64,000 nt of DNA, taken from NCBI GenBank assembly GCA_004431415.1, contig QPMI01000495.1, forward strand, positions 1 to 64,000, in the 5' to 3' direction. The notes below the pieces were generated by a model. It worked only from the letters and a program-made list of their open reading frames with translations, did no database searches and was not told the origin of the DNA. The translations under genes were made by a program, and so were the position numbers. The stretch is from Cyanophora paradoxa. Its lineage: Eukaryota; Glaucocystophyceae; Cyanophorales; Cyanophoraceae. Below, in pieces: positions 59,001 to 64,000 of this stretch. Within the stretch, counting starts at the first letter, position 1, and each line of letters begins with the position of its first letter.

Positions 59001-61130
59001 TCGTGGACCTTGACGAGCGCCTCGGAGAGAGCCTCCAGCTCCGAGTTGGCGTCCTCCAGCTCCAGCTCCAGCTGCTTGATGCGCTCCTCTGCAGAGCGGG
59101 GCGCGTCGGCCGCGCGAAACCACACCGCGAAATCGCGGGATTAATAGAGCGCAAAAGCGCCAGAACTTCGTCGCGCACCCTTGGTGCCGATCTTCTCCTG
59201 CAGCTGGTCGACGATGTACTTGAGGCCGGCCTCGTTCTGCATCGCGTTGAGCTCCTGGCGCAGGGACCCGATCAGGTCGTCCCGCTTCCTCAGCTCCGCG
59301 TCCCGGTCCACCAGCTCGCGCTGCCCGCCCCGCGCTTAGAAACAGGCGTAAGGGAGGCAGCGAGGGAGCGAGATGTGCCTTCAGCGCGGAGAGGGCGGCC
59401 TTAGACTCCTCCAGCTGCTTCTCGGTGGCCTTGCCCGCCGATCGAGCCTGGTTCTCGATGTCCGCCACCTGCGCCACGCCGCGGGCGCTAAGGGCAGAGA
59501 GGAAGCGGGCGGGGAGAGGAGAGGAGGGGGGAGAAGAAGAGGGGCGACCTGCGCCTGCAGGCTCTCGATCTGCTTCTGCATCACCCCGATGTTCGCCTCG
59601 GCCTCCTCCCGCATCTTGACCTCCTCCTTCAGCTCCGCCTCCGTCCTGAACGAAGGGAAGGGATCAGAGCTAAGCTGACGCGATGAGAAATTTGAAAAAA
59701 CCGGAGGCACCGCTTCCACTCCTGGTCGACGGCGTCCAGCTCCTCCGTGAGGAGCCGCAGGTCCGTCTCGAGCTCCTCGTTGCGCTTGCTGATCACCGAG
59801 ATCTCCTTCATGTACTTCTGCAGCTGCGTGTTCTTCTCCTGCGGCGGGCGTCGGAGGAAGCAGCGAGGGGGAGGGGGCTGGGAGGGGCGGGGCGGGCGCA
59901 CGCTGATCTGGGACTGGGCGCTGCGCTGCTCCTGGTCTCGGGTGGTCATGCGGATGCGCGTGGCCTTCAGCCGCTCGTCGTAGTCGTCGATCTCCTGCTT
60001 CTGGCGCTTGACCTCCTTCTCCAGCTGCGTGACCCGCTCCTTCTGCGCCGACATTTCCTGCGAGGGCGCCCTCAGAACGAACCAAAAGAAGAGGGAGGAA
60101 GGAAGCGCACGGATTGGAGCTTCTCCTTGTCCTCGCGGGCCTTCTGGTACTCGGCGTCCTTGTTTTCGGCCTCGGTCTGCATGCGCAGCATCTTCCGCTG
60201 CAGGTCTTCCAGCTCGTCCTTTAGCCGTCGCGCCTCGCTTTGCCTCGCCGCTGAGCGCGGGGATAAGGAGGGGGAGGCAGGCCCCGCGCGGCGAATTGAT
60301 CCGCGGACCTTTGCGCAGGTCCTCGTCGTCGCCGTCGCCGCCGCCCCCGCCGCCCGTCCCGGCATCCTCCAGGTCGTTGCGGAGCCGCTCCACCTGGTCC
60401 TCGAGGTCGTAGATCTGCGCGGGAGGGCGCGCCGAGTGAGCCGCGGCCTTCCCCGCGGCGGTCCGGACGCCGGCACCTGGCGGTCCTTCTTCTTCAGCTC
60501 CGCCTTCTTGTCCTCGAGCTCGTTCGACTTCTCTCCGAGCTCCCCCTCCAGTTGTTCGAACTCCTTCACGGCCTCGTCGAGCTCTTTTTGAAGCTCCTCG
60601 TTCTTCTCCTCGAGCTCCTTCAGCTGCGCGGAGCCTCAGCGGTGGCGGGAGCGGTCGGCGGGGGCAGACAGACCTTCTTGTTCAGGACGGCAGTGTCCGC
60701 ACCGCCCGCTGTGGCCGAGGAGGTCTTCTCGAGCTGGTCCTGCTTCTTCCTGCGCAAAGCTAAGCTCGCGGGGCGGGCGGAGGGCGCGTAGACGCACTCT
60801 ATGATGATCTGCGAGACCTGTATAGCCAGCGTTCAGAGCGGCCCCGATCGGCGCCGCTGCAGCCCGCACCTGGAACAGCCGGACGAGGTTCTCCCGCGTA
60901 GCGAGCTCGTCCTCCAGCTCCACGCGAAACATGACCAGTTCCGTAGCGAGCTCCTCAATCTTACTCTTGCTAGAGTCCGACTGCAGTGCGACGCTCGGCG
61001 GGGCGACGTCGGGAGATGCCGGCGCGGGAGCGCGGACCTTGCGCAGCCCGTCGAGATCCAGACCCGCGATGCGCTCCCATGGTGGTCGAGAGCCACCGCT
61101 CTCCGACTCCGGGGGCGAGTTCCGCCCCAT
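50028..61130 (-). CDS. CEP290, ciliary transition-zone coiled-coil protein
   Basis: ATG at 61130-61128, TAG at 50030-50028. CEP290 builds the Y-link region between axoneme and membrane at the ciliary base. Three anchors match animal CEP290. The N-terminus WERIAGLDLDGLRK corresponds to the conserved W-K-E-I-x3-D-x-D-D-L-x-R. The middle VYGLTEAVREIKELKGRI with VRDQDIATLTKQ (about 58630-58540) is followed by ADLYDENTMLRDRLGI and EVQTLEEERMQLKAELR. The C-terminus HFDAAFFEEIEELKFRYAEA (about 50260-50200) is followed by DLSARLGLDF. Between them lies almost unbroken coiled coil, including EQQSVLYREHVALKKQ. Dozens of 40-110-nt introns, most with C-rich sense strands, split it. I estimate about 2000-2400 residues, similar to the human protein. 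Exon edges were not all individually fixed. Plus-strand ORFs over this region are shadows. Confidence 0.93.
56728..56754. repeat. 27-nt G homopolymer (C27 in the CEP290 sense)
   Basis: There are 27 consecutive G on the plus strand, which is a C27 tract in a CEP290 intron a few bases after its GTGCGCGC donor. It is the longest homopolymer I see in the window, it can form G-quadruplex structure on the plus strand, and its length is likely miscounted. Confidence 0.9.
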
Positions 61131-61321
61131 CGCTCCCGCGCTAGCCGGCCGGTGCGAGATCGCGCTGGCGTGAGCTGGAGAATACAAAAAATAGCTACTT
61201 GCAGCTAGCCGCGGGCTCCCGGTTGCGCTGTCAGCTGCTGGCGGCTGCGCGTTTGAACGAATGAAGTGACCCCTGTCAGAGTCGAACCCGCCCGTGGAAA
61301 ATTTAAGCCCTAACCGCGACG
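61131..61321. promoter_or_regulatory. Bidirectional promoter region CEP290 / MZT1
   Basis: Only 191 bp separate the CEP290 ATG (minus strand) and the MZT1 ATG (plus strand), so both promoters must share this gap or overlap the first exons. I see no TATA box. The gap contains CAGCTGCTGGCGGCTGCG and GTTTGAACGAATGAAG, but no motif I can assign. Confidence 0.6.
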
Positions 61322-61563
61322 ATGGACCTGCAGTCCCGGGAGGCGATGGACAGTGCGCTGCGCCCACTGCCCCCTCGCATCGCCGCTGACCGCGCGCCGC
61401 AGTCGTGGAGGAGATCTCCCGCATTTTGAACACTGGCCTCGACCGGGAGACGCTGGCCATCCTCGTCAGCCTCTGCGAACAGGGCGTGAACCCCGAGGCG
61501 CTTGCGAACGTCGTCCGGGAGCTCCGCCGTACTTCGGCGAAGATGGCGTCGTCTTCGTCGTAG
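61322..61563 (+). CDS. MZT1 / MOZART1, gamma-tubulin complex subunit
   Basis: Two exons, 61322-61352 and 61403-61563, are separated by a 50-nt GTGCGC...CGCAG intron that splits an Ile codon. The 63-residue product starts [20 protein letters not shown] and continues [33 protein letters not shown], ending in Ser4 and TAG. This is the MOZART1 signature (E-I-S-x-I-L-N-T-G-L-D-x-E-T-L, L-C-E-x-G-x-N-P-E-A-L, R-E-L-R) at the normal family length. MZT1 binds the N-termini of gamma-tubulin complex proteins and helps recruit gamma-TuRC to microtubule organising centres. It is easily missed by ORF scanning because the intron breaks the frame. It is divergent from CEP290. Confidence 0.95.
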
Positions 61564-61978
61564 GCAGCGGCAGGCGTGACCATTGCTGATCTTTGCGCCG
61601 CCGCTCAGCTTCAAACGCCAGCCGCTCATCCGCCGCTCAGCACTCGGGCGCCAGCTTCAAACCCCAGCCTCTCGCAAGCCGTTCCATCAGAGCACTTCGT
61701 GACGGCGCCCCAGCCTCAACGAATTCACCTTCAACCAGCTGATGCACCGGACAGATCTCTCCCGTAGCCGTAGCTGCTTTAAAGCGCACGCCGCGCGAGC
61801 ACCTCGGTCGAGATCTACTGCACAAGCCAAACGAGATGCACTCTCGAGCGCGTGCCGTTTCTGCGTCTGTGCAAATACACTAGTACTTCGCGGCTCGAGC
61901 AAAAGCCTCGCGCCCGGAGCTGCCAAACAGTACTGACACTTAAGACGCGTCTTAAGTTCACACGCGCGGCGCAACAGT
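61564..61978. other. Convergent 3' spacer with a 20-bp palindrome
   Basis: This lies between the stops of MZT1 (+) and the RETICULATA-related gene (-). The perfect palindrome ACTTAAGACGCGTCTTAAGT occupies 61938-61957, 22 bp beyond the stop of the minus-strand gene. Short direct repeats with CAGCTTCAAA occur near 61607 and 61650. No gene is seen. Confidence 0.6.
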
Positions 61979-63800
61979 CTAGTTCTTGACTTCCTCCTCC
62001 TCCTCGTCGAGGATGCCGTGCTGCATCTTGGGGGCCTCTGCGGGCGGGCGGAACGCCACCTCCTTTACCCGCTCAGACCACGCCTTGAGGGCTGCGAACG
62101 GTGATGTGAGCCGCTGCGAGGCGCATAGAGCACCAAAAATAGGCGGACCGACGACGGCGCGCCCTCCGACGACAGTGCCGACCGCGGCGCCCTTCTGGCC
62201 GAGCGCCTTCGCTTCCGAGCCGGTGACGACGAACTTGGGGATGACCATGCGCTCGGGCAGCGGCCGCACGGCCGACGCAGGCCGGAAGCCGGCGCGCTCC
62301 GCAGTGCGCGCGCCCTGGAGGAGAGAGGAACTCAGGACGCGTCTCGAGGCGAGAGGAGGAGCGGGAGGGCGCACCGCGAGCCACAGCCACTCGCCGAGCC
62401 GAGAGTTGGCGTACCGGAGAACAACAGAGGCGACGCGCTCGTTGACAATAAGGTTCTGGCGCACGAGGTGCTCCGCGGCATTGATGAGCTGGTAGCGGGG
62501 CCCGTAGTTGGTCGCCGTGCCGGCGGCGAGTGCAAGCGAGTTCTTGCCCTGCAGGAGGGGCGACGAGGTCGCGCCCGAGGACACACGCCCGTTCCTCCTC
62601 TTCACAAGAGCCTTGTTAATCTGCTCGCCCGCAGTGCCGATGACCGCGCCAGCGAGGACCGCCTCGAACGTGCGCCACAGGAAGGCGCCGGCGCGGAGGA
62701 CGGGGGAGAACGGCCGCGCCGGGCTCGCCGGCTCGAGGAAGTAGCTAGGGAGAGAGGCGAACACGCGCGGGACGCCGGTGATGTCGCCAGCGAGATACGC
62801 GATCGAGGTCGCGGGGGCGAGGACCCAGACTTGGGCGAAGTTGGTCAGGGCGATTGCGGTCAGGTCCGCGACGACGAGGTCAATCTCCTCCTTGGCAAAC
62901 TTCCCGCGGGCCTGGAGCTCCGTGCCGACTGCGAGGCTGAGGACAAGGACCTGCTCGACAGCTGCTTTGAAGACGAAGTTGGGGTCCGCCAGCATGCGCT
63001 CCGCAAGGCCCTTCAGGGGCAGCAGATTCGAGTTCGAGATAGCGCGCATGATCGGGTTCGCCTGCGCGCGGGCGGGGAGGTCGTCAGGCGCCGAAGCACG
63101 AGAGACAGCGCGCGATGCGGACCTGCATGTTCAGGTAGCGGTTCAGGGTGGTCGCGTCCAGGTTGCCAGTCTCAAAGGCGACCTGCAGCGCCTTCGGAAG
63201 ATCCGCGAGCTTCATGCCCCTCTCGAGGAGGACGGCCTCGAGGGTCTCGAGGTCCCACTTGCCCTTGATGCGCGCCTTGCGCCTGCGGCAATGTCAGATA
63301 TGGTGACTATGAAGCAGAAAGAAAAGCACATACGCCTCCTCATCCTCCTCCTCCTCGTCGTCGTCGCCATCGCTGCATGACACCCAATAACGAACCAATC
63401 GGCACGGGAGAGGACCCACGCGCGCGCACCCGTCGCCACCGCGATTGTTCCGGTCATCCCAGCCACCCTTCTTGCCGCCGCCGCCGCCGCCGCCCGCCTG
63501 CATCTTGGGTGCCACCTCACGCTTCGTGGGCGGCGGGGCCAAGCTAAGGCCGCCCTTCTGGAGCGTCGGCGAGGCCAGGCTGCCGAGGCCGCCAGCAGCA
63601 GTGATGGGCGAGACTTCAAAGGTGACGGGCTGTACAGGCGCGGCCTCGAAAACGGCCGAGCGGGGCTGCCACCGACGCCGAGTCTGAGGAACGGTGCTGC
63701 CGGCCGCCGGCGTCTGGCAGATGGAAGCGCTAACTGAAGCGGTCCTCGCAGCACCCGCGGCGGGGAGTGCGACCGCGCCCGGGACGAACGCAGAGGTCAT
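61979..63800 (-). CDS. RETICULATA-related (DUF3411) plastid protein
   Basis: ATG at 63800-63798, TAG at 61981-61979. The leader starts MTSAFVPGAVALPAAGAA and runs through a Ser/Thr/Arg-rich stretch, as expected of a plastid transit peptide with an early Phe and no strong hydrophobic signal core. A Gly-rich linker (MQAGGGGGGGKKGGWDD), an acidic exon (DGDDDEEEEDEEA) and KARIKGKWDLETLEAVLLER lead into the DUF3411 core: AERMLADPNFVFKAAVEQVL, EIDLVVADLTAIALTNFAQV, RAGAFLWRTFEAVLAGAVIG, TNYGPRYQLINAAEHLV and NSRLGEWLWLAVR. The C-terminus is KMQHGILDEEEEEVKN. Family members are plastid-envelope-associated membrane proteins in plants, needed for normal leaf mesophyll; their biochemical role is unknown. 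Introns include 63421-63360, 63306-63284 and others near 63120-63070 and 62374-62310. Confidence 0.85.
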
Positions 63801-64000
63801 TCTCGAATTGAGGCGCGGGTGGTGAGACTTGTGCTCTAGAATGTGCAAATGGGATCTTCCGTACCGATTCTCAGCTAAAAGATGCCCACGGGCAGGGATC
63901 GCAGAACGAACAAGAATCCCGAACCCCCCGGGTACACGAACACTGCAAAAGTTTATCTTCGCGATCGGGACCATCCAGCGCAACGTTAACATCGATATCG
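63801..64000. promoter_or_regulatory. Upstream region of the RETICULATA-related gene
   Basis: The last 200 bp of the window lie 5' of a minus-strand start codon, so they should contain its promoter and leader. They hold GTTTATCTTCGCGATC near 63951 and CATCGATATCG at the end. No coding sequence or clear core promoter element is recognised. Confidence 0.35.

Noticed and set aside
1-64000. CRISPR arrays, rRNA or tRNA genes
   Set aside because: I saw no spaced direct-repeat array, no rRNA core sequence and no cloverleaf with matching A- and B-boxes.

Overview
This is eukaryotic nuclear DNA. It is GC-rich, and the genes are cut into many short exons by GT...AG introns, most of them about 50-120 nt and often with GTGCG or GTACCC donors. 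Plastid-bearing alga is my reading: the last gene encodes a RETICULATA-related plastid protein whose leader has a Phe at residue 5. That leader is typical of glaucophyte and red-algal transit peptides and is not a signal peptide plus transit peptide. Two flagellar or centrosomal genes (CEP290, MZT1) point to a flagellated cell. A Cyanophora-like glaucophyte fits both observations best. This is an inference, not a proof.

Left third (1-27.2 kb). A segment of at least 9.36 kb is present twice (1-9359 and 13526-22898). The simplest model is a tandem duplication of about 13.54 kb with its junction at 9359/9360, the first copy starting left of the window. Each copy carries the right part of a large hybrid sensor histidine kinase and a 3.8-kb element with inverted ends, a GC-only minisatellite and a poly(A)-tailed Ser/Pro-rich ORF. 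Copy 1 of the kinase is cut off at the junction and peppered with frameshifts. Copy 2 is read through to its receiver domain at 27.2 kb. The phospho-acceptor receiver is interrupted by a 1.87-kb intron that holds an antisense gene, and its Asp-Asp pocket sits on a 24-nt microexon.

Middle (27.7-49.5 kb). There is a minus-strand polytopic membrane protein; a plus-strand NPHP3-like STAND/DUF4062/TPR protein with a Met-Gly-Cys-Cys N-terminus; a poorly supported small minus-strand gene; a leucine-rich-repeat adenylyl cyclase with a long coiled-coil tail; and a SET-domain protein.

Right (50-64 kb). CEP290 (minus, 11.1 kb) and MZT1/MOZART1 (plus) are divergent and share a 191-bp promoter gap. They are followed by the convergent RETICULATA-related gene.

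The window therefore mixes signalling genes (histidine kinase, adenylyl cyclase, SET) with cilium, transition-zone and gamma-tubulin genes. Introns and spacers are rich in a few short palindromes (GATCATGA, AGATCT, ACTAGT), in GTACCCC motifs and in long C-runs. Exon borders were derived by eye from reading-frame continuity and splice consensus, so gene spans are genomic extents including introns.
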